This document shows, piece after piece, positions 1 to 7,948 of a stretch of 23,966 nucleotides of DNA. The DNA lies in assembly GCF_938010505.1 (NCBI RefSeq), contig NZ_CALLVP010000088.1, positions 1 to 23,966 on the forward strand. The letters are read 5' to 3'. The position numbers were made by a program, and so were the translations under genes. How positions within the stretch are numbered: position 1 is the stretch's first letter; each line of letters begins with the position of its first letter. Origin of the DNA: an uncultured Veillonella sp. Its GTDB lineage: Bacteria > Bacillota > Negativicutes > Veillonellales > Veillonellaceae. Under the pieces are notes generated by a model. That model did no database searches and had not been told where the DNA came from. It saw nothing but the letters and a program-made list of their open reading frames with translations.

Positions 1-49
1 TTATCGAATGATATTTATTTTATCATATTTATAAAAAGCCTGTAAAATA

Positions 50-844
50 CTATTTAGTTATGTTTTCTTCTACAACTTCAGTTTCTGTAGATTCTACTGC
101 TTTAGTCTCTGCTAATTGAGGCTCTACAACTTTTACTTCTGTCACAACTTCACCTTTAGTTTTCTTAGGTACATCCTTACGCAAAACTTTACGTAACGCC
201 ATTGCAACAGGTGTTACAATTACACCCGCAAAAACAGCCTCAGGAATACCATGTGTTACAGATAAGAATACGATAGATCCGAGTACTTGATCCGGGCTAA
301 GATTCATCTTAACTGCAAACATATCTGCGTAAAGTAAGAATATGAGTCCCATAACCATAATAGTATGGAATACGGTTCCCATAAAAGCAGCTACTATAAT
401 ACGAGGACCTTGAGATACCTTCCATAATAATAGATAAACTAAATATGCTAATACCGGAAAAAGTACACGAGGTAAAACGGATATTATCGGATTAATAAAT
501 AAAGGAGACAAAATATTAGGCGCTGTAAGGTTTTGCCACAAGCTATAGCAACCAAATATAAATCCTACAAAGGCACCAACCTTTGGCCCTTCTACAATAG
601 CACCAATGAGAGTTGGTACATGCAAAGTCGTTACATTTAATGGTCCCAATGGAATAATGCCATACCCCGACAATCCTAATGCAATAGTAATACCCGCTAA
701 TAAACCAATAATAGTTAATTCACGAATCGTAATACTACTCGACTTCTGTTTGTTTGTCGCTTGACTTTCAACGGTACTCAGTTTTTCCTTGTCTTGGATT
801 GATACAGTTGAGTTATCATCCATTGGACGTTCATTGTTGTTCAT
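50..844 (-). CDS. ECF-type transporter S component-like membrane protein
   Basis: The 264-residue product is probably the substrate-capture subunit (S component) of an energy-coupling factor vitamin or micronutrient importer. After a hydrophilic N-terminus of about 40 residues come five or six hydrophobic segments (about 42-225) with the small-residue-rich look of these proteins, for example GLLAGITIALGLSGYGIIPLG and the stretch around VPTLIGAIVEGPKVGAFVGF. A charged Lys/Glu/Val-rich tail of about 40 residues ends the protein. The start is supported by AGGAGG a few bases upstream of the ATG. It is the last gene of a three-gene minus-strand operon behind two unrecognised membrane proteins. No ATPase or EcfT gene is in the window, so it would have to use a shared ECF module elsewhere. 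The substrate cannot be told from the sequence. Family assignment is by recognition of the fold pattern, not by a search. Confidence 0.72.
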   Translation of the reverse strand: MNNNERPMDDNSTVSIQDKEKLSTVESQATNKQKSSSITIRELTIIGLLAGITIALGLSGYGIIPLGPLNVTTLHVPTLIGAIVEGPKVGAFVGFIFGCYSLWQNLTAPNILSPLFINPIISVLPRVLFPVLAYLVYLLLWKVSQGPRIIVAAFMGTVFHTIMVMGLIFLLYADMFAVKMNLSPDQVLGSIVFLSVTHGIPEAVFAGVIVTPVAMALRKVLRKDVPKKTKGEVVTEVKVVEPQLAETKAVESTETEVVEENITK

Positions 845-893
845 AGATCCTCCTTCGCTCTCATTCCTTACGGATATAAGTCGAAACTAGAAA

Positions 894-1736
894 TTAAATA
901 CTTTCACGACGACGTGAAATAATACCACGCTCTACCAAAGCACCTATAATAACAGCTGTACCTATCATGCCCGCTTCTAAAAAAGCTGGAGTTATAAATA
1001 CAAGTGTATTACCTTGGTACGTTGGAAAAACAATAGGAACTAGAGATAAAATAAACTCAGGTATATAGCCACCATATAAAATATGAGCATTCATGGCAAG
1101 CCATACGCCCGTAGTAATGACGATACGCAATAAACGTACACCCTTATATGCTAAATCTCTTGGATACAAATAGAATACAAAGACCAATAATGAAATTAAT
1201 AGCAATACAAGTTCAGCAAATAAAATATTTACATTCATAGATGATGCATACATAAAATATACCATCGGATCCTGTAAGTCTACATATAAAATTGAACCAA
1301 TATACAAGAATGGAATCGGTATAGTATAGGCAATTATATCTAAAGCTTCATCAATCAGTCCCCATCGATGAATACGATTGAAAAACTTCGTAGCTAACAA
1401 GCCACATAGCTCAATAAGAACTTGAACAATAAAATACACCACAAATAAAAGTAATGCTTTTGTTAATCCATTATCTACATTAAAGCTAAATGGTGTATGA
1501 AGAAACGAAAATACCGTCCACCAGGCCCAACTATAAGCATGATAACCCATGCTCAGCGGTAAATCATCATTAAACTTAGCATTCTTCAGTCGTCGCACCA
1601 TAAGTGGTATGACTAAGGACAACACAGGAAATACTATAATTGGTAATGATAGTGCACCACTTAATGAAAGTACTATCGTAACAGAACTTACAAAGAGAGC
1701 ACAAATCAATGTAAATAGCCAAAAACTTTTATTCAT
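894..1736 (-). CDS. unrecognised multi-spanning membrane protein (long paralogue)
   Basis: I do not recognise this 280-residue protein. It is strongly hydrophobic, with about eight predicted membrane segments (roughly residues 5-25, 28-46, 68-85, 92-117, 132-150, 171-193, 203-225 and 245-270) and short charged connections such as RRLKNAKFNDD and FNRIHRWG. It starts 8 bp inside the end of the upstream gene; GGGAGG lies just before the ATG, so the two are probably translationally coupled. Its first 125 residues appear related to the whole of the upstream 134-residue protein: both have LSL-x2-P-x5-K-x3-F-x-D followed by S-x6-SW and a VD before the next helix. Its position between that protein and an ECF S component suggests a role in small-molecule transport, but that is inference only. 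Confidence 0.8.
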   Translation of the reverse strand: MNKSFWLFTLICALFVSSVTIVLSLSGALSLPIIVFPVLSLVIPLMVRRLKNAKFNDDLPLSMGYHAYSWAWWTVFSFLHTPFSFNVDNGLTKALLLFVVYFIVQVLIELCGLLATKFFNRIHRWGLIDEALDIIAYTIPIPFLYIGSILYVDLQDPMVYFMYASSMNVNILFAELVLLLISLLVFVFYLYPRDLAYKGVRLLRIVITTGVWLAMNAHILYGGYIPEFILSLVPIVFPTYQGNTLVFITPAFLEAGMIGTAVIIGALVERGIISRRRESI

Positions 1737-2133
1737 TACGGCCTCCCACTAATCGAGTTAAGCCATAAGCTACAATCAAGCTAATTGTGACACTTATATA
1801 CATGACTAATAAAAAAGCTACATCACGGCCTATTGTTGGCCAGCCCCATAGCATAGATAAATCTACACCTAGGAAAATACCTTTATAGCTGATACTGTGA
1901 ACGGCAAGCCAACTCACTACATAAGCGATGCGACTTATAGTTTTACCATCACCAAAAGTACTGCTTTTAAATGATAAATATGCCCAAGGCATACATAAGG
2001 ATAATAACAAATACCATACTAGTGCTACTGTCGCACTCGATCCATTATGAATCATATATGCAATAATGGGAATTACCACAATAAATAGATTCAAATAGAA
2101 GGAGCGTTTACAAATATCTATCAAAATGTTCAT
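1729..2133 (-). CDS. unrecognised small membrane protein (short paralogue)
   Basis: This 134-residue protein has four likely membrane helices (about 11-30, 35-52, 68-85 and 100-125). It is the first gene of the operon; AGGAG lies 8 bases before the ATG. Its 3' end overlaps the next gene by 8 bp. By eye it aligns with the N-terminal half of that neighbour (LLSLCMPWAYLSFKSSTFGD against VLSLVIPLMVRRLKNAKFND, then a shared S-x6-SW), so the two may form a duplicated or split heteromeric membrane unit. I know no function for either. It could also be a stand-alone subunit of a transporter that works with the ECF-like protein two genes downstream. Confidence 0.78.
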   Translation of the reverse strand: MNILIDICKRSFYLNLFIVVIPIIAYMIHNGSSATVALVWYLLLSLCMPWAYLSFKSSTFGDGKTISRIAYVVSWLAVHSISYKGIFLGVDLSMLWGWPTIGRDVAFLLVMYISVTISLIVAYGLTRLVGGRNE

Positions 2134-2197
2134 ATAAATCTCCTACGATATGTAATCTCTTTGTATTTTACAATAATCAAGGATAAATGTCATCAAA

Positions 2198-2243
2198 AAA
2201 GAAAAACCTCCATACAGGTAAATCAATACCTTATATGGAGGTT
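2198..2243 (-). terminator. rho-independent terminator after the P-type ATPase gene
   Basis: On the minus strand the arms AACCTCCATA and TATGGAGGTT pair perfectly (2243-2234 with 2214-2205), with an inner AGGTA/TACCT stem. They are followed by a T-rich run (TTTTTC then TTTTTT). The hairpin begins 7 bases past the ATPase stop codon and separates that operon from the membrane operon downstream. Confidence 0.88.
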
Positions 2244-2249
2244 CTTTTA

Positions 2250-4391
2250 TTAAGCTACTACAGAGTCAGCTGTTACATCAATTGTAGAAACATCTTCTGC
2301 TGGTTCGTCTTCTTTTTTCAATAATGGAGTCATGCTTTGAATGCCGATCCCCAATGTGAATAAGTTGTGCAACCAAGCTGTTTGGTTTGGAGGCATAATG
2401 CCTAGAACACCGCCGCCTACAAGTGCACCATTAAAACCAACGATACCGTTATAATTAGCTTTGATACGTTTCATCAATGCTAAAGAAATACGACGTAAAT
2501 CTACAAGAGATTGTAAGTTATCGGAAGAAATAGTAACGTTCGCAATTTTTTGAGCGATTGGAGCGCCTTCATTCATCGCAATACCAACATGAGCTTCAGA
2601 AATAGCTGGGGAGTCATTGATGCCATCCCCTACCATCATTACTGTATAACCTTCTGCTTTTGCTTGTTTTACATAAGCCGCTTTATCTTCTGGCAATACC
2701 TCTGCATGCACTTCATCGATACCGAGTTCTTCGGCTACACGCTGTGCATTACGTTTGGAGTCACCAGTCATCATTACGACTTTCTTGATACCAAGTTCAT
2801 GCAATTCTGCTATAACTCGTTTAGCTTCTTCACGAACAGGGTCTTTAATACAAATAACCGCTGCTAATGTGCCGCCAATAGCGAGGTACAAGTGAGAAGA
2901 TGTATTTGGCAAATTATCAAATTTTTCTTGCTCATCTGCAGGAATCTTAGTTTTTTCATCATCAAAGATATAGTGAGCACTACCAATGCGTACACGGTAG
3001 CGACCAACTTTAGATGCAATACCATGAGCTACTACGTACTCAACGTCAGAGTGCATTTCCTTATGAGGCAAGGCATGATCTTTTGCGGCACGTACAACAG
3101 CTTTGGCCATAGAATGTGGGAAATGCTCCTCAATACAAGCAGCTAATTTCAACATTTCATCTGCATCGTGACCATTGAATGGAATAATTTGTTCAAACTC
3201 AGGTTCTGCTTTAGTAAGAGTCCCTGTTTTATCAAACACAACCATATCTGCTTGTGCGATTTGTTCTAAGAACTTACCACCTTTAACAGTGATGCCGCGT
3301 TTAGATGCTTCTTGCATTGCTGAAAGTACAGCCAACGGAATAGACAATTTCAATGCACAAGAGAAGTCAACCATAACGAAAGACAATGCTTTCATAAGAT
3401 TGCGAGTCAACAAATATGTCAAACCAGCACCGATGAAGCTAATAGGAACTAATTTATCAGCCATGCGATATGCTTGTTGTTCCATACCGGACTTCATTTG
3501 TTCAGACTCTTCAATAAGGCTAACAATTTTTTCGTAACGAGAAGATTTAGATGTACTATATACTTCTACGACAGCTTTACCGTCTTCAACAACAGTACCA
3601 GCATATACAGAAGTATCTTTATCGCGACGAACAGCTTCAGGTTCGCCAGTCATGGAGCTTTCATTTACTAGAACAACACCATCGATAACAACACCATCCA
3701 AAGGAATGACTTCACCTTGACGAATGATGATTTGATCACCAGCTACAACCTCATTAACAGGTTTGCTTACCTCAATATCATCCACCAATACCCATACTTT
3801 ATCAACGTTCAAAGACATGCTTTGAGCAAGATTTAATACGGATTTACGATGAGTCCATTCTTCTAAGATTTCACCAATACCAAGTAAGTACATTACGGCA
3901 CTTGCTGTAGGGTAATCTTTTTGAAGTAGAGCTGCGCCAATTGCTACACCATCAAGAACCTCAACAGTCAACTTGCGTTGCCATAAAGTCTTAATAGCGG
4001 TGCCGATGATTTTAAGGCCATCCCACCAAGCCCATGCTGCGGCAATCGGAGCAGGTAAAACAGCCTTTTTACCTAAGTATAAAGCCGTTTTATTAAGCAT
4101 CATTTCACGATACTTTTTATTCACCAAACGCGGAGAATATTCGTTCAAAGCAGGTGCTTCGGACAAGTCTAAATCGCGTAGACCTAGCACTGCATCACGC
4201 ACAGCATCAACATCGCCAGTATGCTTAATGGCAACTTGACTACTGCGAGTGTAGAAGGTTACATCTACAATTGCATCGTTGAGCAACAATGTATCCTCTA
4301 CATAAGCAGCTTCTGCTTCTGTAAAGCGATGACCTGTAAGCTTAATATGCAAGCGATTTCTGAGTTTTTTTACTACAGAAAATTGTAACAT
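2250..4391 (-). CDS. P1B-type heavy-metal-translocating ATPase
   Basis: This 713-residue P-type ATPase moves a transition metal across the cytoplasmic membrane, most likely outward. The catalytic core is complete: TGE of the actuator domain (248-250), phosphorylation motif DKTGTLT (Asp387), TGD (542-544) and GDGIND (588-593). An HFPHS variant at 423-427 stands where HP-type nucleotide-binding motifs lie. The first 75 residues look like a heavy-metal-associated fold but have no CxxC pair, so they cannot bind metal in the usual way. The membrane metal site reads VDFSCALKLS (about 341-350): an SC in place of the CPC of copper/zinc/cadmium pumps. The substrate is therefore open; Mn, Fe or Zn are possible. 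The start is supported by AGAGG upstream, and the gene follows a DUF6110-like gene by 16 bp, probably in one operon. The nearby feo genes suggest metal homeostasis, perhaps export of surplus iron or manganese (inference). Confidence 0.93.
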   Translation of the reverse strand: MLQFSVVKKLRNRLHIKLTGHRFTEAEAAYVEDTLLLNDAIVDVTFYTRSSQVAIKHTGDVDAVRDAVLGLRDLDLSEAPALNEYSPRLVNKKYREMMLNKTALYLGKKAVLPAPIAAAWAWWDGLKIIGTAIKTLWQRKLTVEVLDGVAIGAALLQKDYPTASAVMYLLGIGEILEEWTHRKSVLNLAQSMSLNVDKVWVLVDDIEVSKPVNEVVAGDQIIIRQGEVIPLDGVVIDGVVLVNESSMTGEPEAVRRDKDTSVYAGTVVEDGKAVVEVYSTSKSSRYEKIVSLIEESEQMKSGMEQQAYRMADKLVPISFIGAGLTYLLTRNLMKALSFVMVDFSCALKLSIPLAVLSAMQEASKRGITVKGGKFLEQIAQADMVVFDKTGTLTKAEPEFEQIIPFNGHDADEMLKLAACIEEHFPHSMAKAVVRAAKDHALPHKEMHSDVEYVVAHGIASKVGRYRVRIGSAHYIFDDEKTKIPADEQEKFDNLPNTSSHLYLAIGGTLAAVICIKDPVREEAKRVIAELHELGIKKVVMMTGDSKRNAQRVAEELGIDEVHAEVLPEDKAAYVKQAKAEGYTVMMVGDGINDSPAISEAHVGIAMNEGAPIAQKIANVTISSDNLQSLVDLRRISLALMKRIKANYNGIVGFNGALVGGGVLGIMPPNQTAWLHNLFTLGIGIQSMTPLLKKEDEPAEDVSTIDVTADSVVA

Positions 4392-4407
4392 ATGTGCAAT
4401 CCTCTAA

Positions 4408-4668
4408 TTATTTATTTTCTTCAAAAATTTCTTCGTTGCGTGCTTCGTTGATTTCTTGAGCTTCTGCCAATACATCAGATGCAGATGCTTGTACTTTTTC
4501 AGCTGTTTCTAATACAGTTTCTTTTGCGCGAAGACCAGCTGCCAAGATACCAGCATATACTTTTTTAGCGTCTTTGGAAGTTAATACTTTAAGACCTACA
4601 GTACCTAATGCAAGACCTGCTGCGAATAAGTTAGCATTTTTAAGATTTTTTTGATCAAAGTTAAACAT
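4408..4668 (-). CDS. small membrane-anchored protein, DUF6110-like
   Basis: The 86-residue protein has one hydrophobic segment (about 13-30, ANLFAAGLALGTVGLKVL), then a conserved-looking SKDAKKVYAGILAAGLRAK stretch and a long Ala/Glu-rich helix that may be amphipathic. From memory this matches DUF6110, a family of small proteins found next to P-type metal ATPases in anaerobic Firmicutes; I could not check this. AAGGA lies upstream of the ATG. It lies 16 bp before the ATPase gene, so it is likely co-transcribed and may be an accessory or regulatory subunit of the pump. No metal-binding Cys or His cluster is visible. Confidence 0.78.
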   Translation of the reverse strand: MFNFDQKNLKNANLFAAGLALGTVGLKVLTSKDAKKVYAGILAAGLRAKETVLETAEKVQASASDVLAEAQEINEARNEEIFEENK

Positions 4669-4714
4669 GGTTGTGTTCCTTTCTACTAGATATGATAAAA
4701 AATTTAATTACTAT

Positions 4715-4749
4715 ATTTGAAAAGAGGAGCCATTATAGAGACTCCTCTT
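4715..4749 (-). terminator. probable terminator after the Cys-rich peptide gene
   Basis: The arms AAGAGGAG (4722-4729) and CTCCTCTT (4742-4749) pair perfectly around a 12-base loop. On the minus strand the stem is followed by a short TT-C-AAAT tail, weaker than the other terminators here. It begins about 30 bp past the stop of the small Cys-rich gene and precedes the DUF6110-ATPase operon, so partial readthrough is possible. Confidence 0.6.
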
Positions 4750-4778
4750 CTCTTCCAATAACTTGAGTGTTGTTCTGA

Positions 4779-4979
4779 TTATTTATCAGCTCGTTTAATG
4801 CCTAACGCTTTATTGGAACCATCACAACTGCAGCTTCCACCACAACTAGATGATTTGCCGGAGTCAGATTTACCGCCGCCACAGCCGCAGCCACCTTTAC
4901 CGCCTACTTGTTTAAACATTTTAAAGCCAATATAAGCTAATGCTAGAACAACTATGAGTCCTATAACAAGATTATCCAT
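4779..4979 (-). CDS. FeoB-associated Cys-rich membrane protein
   Basis: This 66-residue protein has an N-terminal membrane helix (about 4-23, LVIGLIVVLALAYIGFKMF) followed by a Gly/Ser/Cys-rich tail with five cysteines (CGC, then CGGSCSC). This is the pattern of the FeoB_associated family (Pfam PF12669), small peptides usually encoded right after feoB and thought to assist ferrous iron uptake. Here it lies 231 bp downstream of feoB on the same strand. GAGG lies before the ATG. Fur-like half-sites upstream (5075-5103) suggest it may also be transcribed on its own. The role of the cysteines is unproven; iron binding or redox protection of Fe(II) are the usual suggestions. Confidence 0.85.
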   Translation of the reverse strand: MDNLVIGLIVVLALAYIGFKMFKQVGGKGGCGCGGGKSDSGKSSSCGGSCSCDGSNKALGIKRADK

Positions 4980-5074
4980 TATTATGCCTCTTTCTCAATA
5001 TCAACTAAATTACAATATCTGTCTTAGTGATAAACAAGATAAAAGCAATATCTAAAGGATATTTCCCTTTTCTC

Positions 5075-5103
5075 ATTATCATTTAACCACGAATATTGAT
5101 AAT
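5075..5103. promoter_or_regulatory. possible Fur-like half-sites upstream of the Cys-rich peptide gene
   Basis: ATTATCA at 5075-5081 and TGATAAT at 5097-5103 form an inverted pair 15 bases apart. The first sits in CATTATCATTT, which matches half of the classical Fur box (GATAATGATAATCATTATC). They lie about 100 bp upstream of the start of the Cys-rich peptide gene. No good -35/-10 pair overlaps them, so the call is tentative. Confidence 0.35.
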
Positions 5104-5210
5104 TAGCAAGTATTATTTTTAAATTAACTATAACTAAATCGCAATTATTCAATGCAGTTCTTTCAACCACCTATAAAGTGGCTAAAATACTGTATTTAAT
5201 GACTCACGAA

Positions 5211-7583
5211 TTAGAAACCTAATGCGCGACCTATGTTATAGAAGATGAAACATACAATCCAAGCAAATGTATTTTCATAGAAGAACATGAAAGCAACCCA
5301 TTTCCAAGAACCTGTTTCACGTTTGATAACAGCTAATGTTGCCAAACAAGGTGGGTAAATTAAGATAAACAACATCATTGTCAAACCAATTAACGGTGTG
5401 AAATGAGGGTCATTTTGTAGGTACTCAGTCAACGGTGCTGGATTTTGATCATCGCCACCAACAGCGTAAACAGTACCTAATGTAGAGATAACAACCTCTT
5501 TAGCCGCTAAACCAGCTACTAATGATAGGCCCATTTTCCAATCAAACCCCAATGGTTCTAGCACTGGGTTGATAGCTTTACCAAAAGATGCTGCATAGGA
5601 TTGTTCAATTTTTTCCGCAGCTTGTTCTTTATCAATTTTGTCATTTTCAGCATCTAAGTTAGCACTGTTTTTATACATTGCCCATGCTGCTGGGAACAAG
5701 TCTTTATTTTTATCTTTAATATCATTGAATAATTCAGGCGCTGCAGAATCAGCTTCTACAGCTACTTCAGGTTCATCTTCTCCTGCGTTCTTAGCAGCAT
5801 CAGTAGCATCTTGTACAGTAGATTTCATATCTTCCACAATTTTATCTACTGCTTCTTTTTGGTCATCTGCAGTAATGCCAAATTGTGCTAATGTAGCTGC
5901 ATCTTTTACTTCGTACTCTTGAGCAACTTGTTCTTTCATTGCGTCATAATCTTTAGAGTATTCTACATCCATAGGATATGCAGTGATGAACCAAATCAAG
6001 ATAGATGCAGCCATGATGAAAGTACCGGCTTTAATAATGTACAATTTAGCACGTTCGTACATATGTAACCAAGTAGCTTTCAATGTAGGCAAGTGATAAG
6101 GAGGTAATTCCATTACAAATGGTTCAGCCTCACCAAAGAAAATGAATTTACGGAAGATTTTCGCAAAGATAACACCAAAGATAATACCTAAGAAGTACAC
6201 AGAGAAGACAACAAATGTACTATCCCAACCATTTGGGAAGAATGCATTTGCAAATAAGATATATACCGGTAAACGAGCAGAACAACTCATGAATGGTGTA
6301 ATCAAAATAGTAACCATTCGATCCTTATAGTTATCAAGGATACGAGCACCCATTACGGATGGTACAGAACAACCAAATCCCAATAACAAAGGAATAAATG
6401 ATTTACCATGCAAGCCACATGCGCGCATTACACGGTCAATAACGAAGGCTGCACGAGCCATATAACCAGTATCTTCCAAGAAAGAAATGCCAAGGAAGAG
6501 TAATAAAATTAATGGCAAGAATGAAAGTACCGCACCTACGCCGGCAATAATACCATCAGATACGAGTGACTGTAATTGGCCCTCTGGAATATTTTGAACT
6601 GCATAAGCTTGTAACGAAGCAAAGCCATCTTCAATCCAACCTTGTGGAATACCACCTACGATGTTTACGAACGCAAACAATAGGTACATAACAACCATAA
6701 AGATTGGTAAACCCCAAATACGGTGCGTTAAGATTTTATCATAACGATCGGAGCGTGTTTCTATCTCTGTTGGAGCTTGTGTTAAAGATTGGTTATATAC
6801 TTCAACAGCATAACGATGGCGATACTCTTGGAATACTATATCAAGATCAACTTGATCTTTGATTTCTTCACGGATAGCAGCTGCCTTTTGTAGAACTCCT
6901 TCTGTATTCGCAAAGCCTTTAACTTTTTCCACCACATCTGGATCGTTTTCTAATAATTTAATAGCAATCCAACGTAGTGGATACGTTACTGTACCCGCTT
7001 CTTCAAGTGCTGTTACAAGTTCAGCAATTTTGCCGTCTAACAAATCACCATAGTTAATTGTTACACCAGGAGCTTTTTGAGAAGCAGCTACGCTAATTGT
7101 TGCTTCTAACAACTCTTTTGTACCAATATTTGTACGACCTACTGTACTAACGATTGTAGCGCCTGTTAGCTCAGCCATTTTTTTAAGGTCGTATTTGATG
7201 CCCATTTCTTCAGCAACGTCAGCCATGTTTAGAGCAATAACCATTGGCTTTTCAAGTTCCAACAATTGTGCCGCTAAATACAAATTACGTTCTAAGTTAG
7301 ATGCATCAAGAACGTTTACGATTACATCTGGATTATCGTTTACGATAACATTACGAGCTACTAACTCATCCAAGGAACGTGCTGTTAAGCTATACGTACC
7401 TGGTAAGTCAATAAATAATAACTCATGACCATTAAAATTAGTATGGCCTTCTTTCTTTTCTACCGTAACGCCGGCATAGTTACCAACGTGTTGCTTCGCC
7501 CCTGTGATATTATTAAACATTGTAGTTTTACCACAGTTAGGGTTACCTGCTAAGGCAATACGAATTTGCCCTTTTTCTGCCAT
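5211..7583 (-). CDS. feoB: ferrous iron transporter FeoB
   Basis: FeoB imports Fe(II) across the cytoplasmic membrane under anaerobic conditions, controlled by its own GTPase domain. The N-terminal G domain is clear: G1 GNPNCGKTT (13-21), GVTVEKKEG (38-46), G3 DLPG (59-62) and G4 NMAD (119-122), followed by a guanine-dissociation-inhibitor-like helical region. The membrane part carries both gate repeats, with GFGCSVPSVMGAR (402-414, Cys405) and PFMSCSARLPVY (430-441). At 790 residues it is longer than many FeoB proteins because of a charged, Ala/Glu/Asp/Lys-rich insertion at about 537-662, before the conserved INPVLEPLGFDWK segment. AGGAGG precedes the ATG, and the gene lies 9 bp after feoA. 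Part of a feoA-feoB operon. Confidence 0.97.
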   Translation of the reverse strand: MAEKGQIRIALAGNPNCGKTTMFNNITGAKQHVGNYAGVTVEKKEGHTNFNGHELLFIDLPGTYSLTARSLDELVARNVIVNDNPDVIVNVLDASNLERNLYLAAQLLELEKPMVIALNMADVAEEMGIKYDLKKMAELTGATIVSTVGRTNIGTKELLEATISVAASQKAPGVTINYGDLLDGKIAELVTALEEAGTVTYPLRWIAIKLLENDPDVVEKVKGFANTEGVLQKAAAIREEIKDQVDLDIVFQEYRHRYAVEVYNQSLTQAPTEIETRSDRYDKILTHRIWGLPIFMVVMYLLFAFVNIVGGIPQGWIEDGFASLQAYAVQNIPEGQLQSLVSDGIIAGVGAVLSFLPLILLLFLGISFLEDTGYMARAAFVIDRVMRACGLHGKSFIPLLLGFGCSVPSVMGARILDNYKDRMVTILITPFMSCSARLPVYILFANAFFPNGWDSTFVVFSVYFLGIIFGVIFAKIFRKFIFFGEAEPFVMELPPYHLPTLKATWLHMYERAKLYIIKAGTFIMAASILIWFITAYPMDVEYSKDYDAMKEQVAQEYEVKDAATLAQFGITADDQKEAVDKIVEDMKSTVQDATDAAKNAGEDEPEVAVEADSAAPELFNDIKDKNKDLFPAAWAMYKNSANLDAENDKIDKEQAAEKIEQSYAASFGKAINPVLEPLGFDWKMGLSLVAGLAAKEVVISTLGTVYAVGGDDQNPAPLTEYLQNDPHFTPLIGLTMMLFILIYPPCLATLAVIKRETGSWKWVAFMFFYENTFAWIVCFIFYNIGRALGF

Positions 7584-7592
7584 ATGGACCTC

Positions 7593-7826
7593 CTATTGTA
7601 CATCTACATCAATCATACCAGCTTCACTTGTACGAAGTGCTAATTCAAAGTTTTTAACTTTAATTTCTACTGGATCACCCAAAGGGGCAAATTTCATAAC
7701 ATGAATTTTCGTCCCTTTAACAAGGCCCATGTCAATCAGACGATGTTTAACATTACCACTGCCATGTAGAGCAACAATAAGACCAGACTCACCTGGCTTC
7801 ATGTCTTTCAACTTTTTGATAGCCAT
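7593..7826 (-). CDS. feoA: ferrous iron transport protein FeoA
   Basis: The 77-residue protein is a single small SH3-like FeoA domain, of the usual length. It is cytoplasmic and is thought to bind FeoB and tune Fe(II) uptake. Family features are KPGESGLIVALHGSGNVKHR in the first half, the RLIDMGLVKGTKIHVMKFAP core and a closing EIKVKNFELALRTSEA strand pair. AGGAGG lies before the ATG. It is the first gene of the feoAB operon, with a strong promoter and a possible Fur site about 85-120 bp upstream. Confidence 0.95.
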   Translation of the reverse strand: MAIKKLKDMKPGESGLIVALHGSGNVKHRLIDMGLVKGTKIHVMKFAPLGDPVEIKVKNFELALRTSEAGMIDVDVQ

Positions 7827-7908
7827 ACTACACCTCCTATTTATTTTTTGTACCTAACAACCTCATATTAACCACACCAAATAAGAATGCGTATTAATAT
7901 CTTAAATT

Positions 7909-7948
7909 ATTATACCAAATCAAACATTAATTTCAACAATTATTATCA
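7909..7948 (-). promoter_or_regulatory. feoA promoter with adjacent Fur-like half-site
   Basis: On the minus strand TTGAAA (7936-7931) and TATAAT (7914-7909) are spaced by 16 bp, a near-consensus housekeeping promoter. TGATAAT (7948-7942) lies just upstream of the -35 box, in the context TTGATAATAATTGTTGAA, a partial 7-1-7 Fur-type dyad. Iron-dependent repression of feoAB is known in many bacteria; its use here is inferred. Confidence 0.6.

Noticed and set aside
3175..3537. 120-codon plus-strand ORF inside the P-type ATPase gene
   Set aside because: It mirrors the conserved ATPase codons and has no promoter or ribosome binding site; other antisense ORFs in feoB, topB and prfC were dropped for the same reason.
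5165..5180. CCAC/GTGG hairpin after feoB as a terminator
   Set aside because: The stem is only 4 bp and has no T-run on the minus strand.
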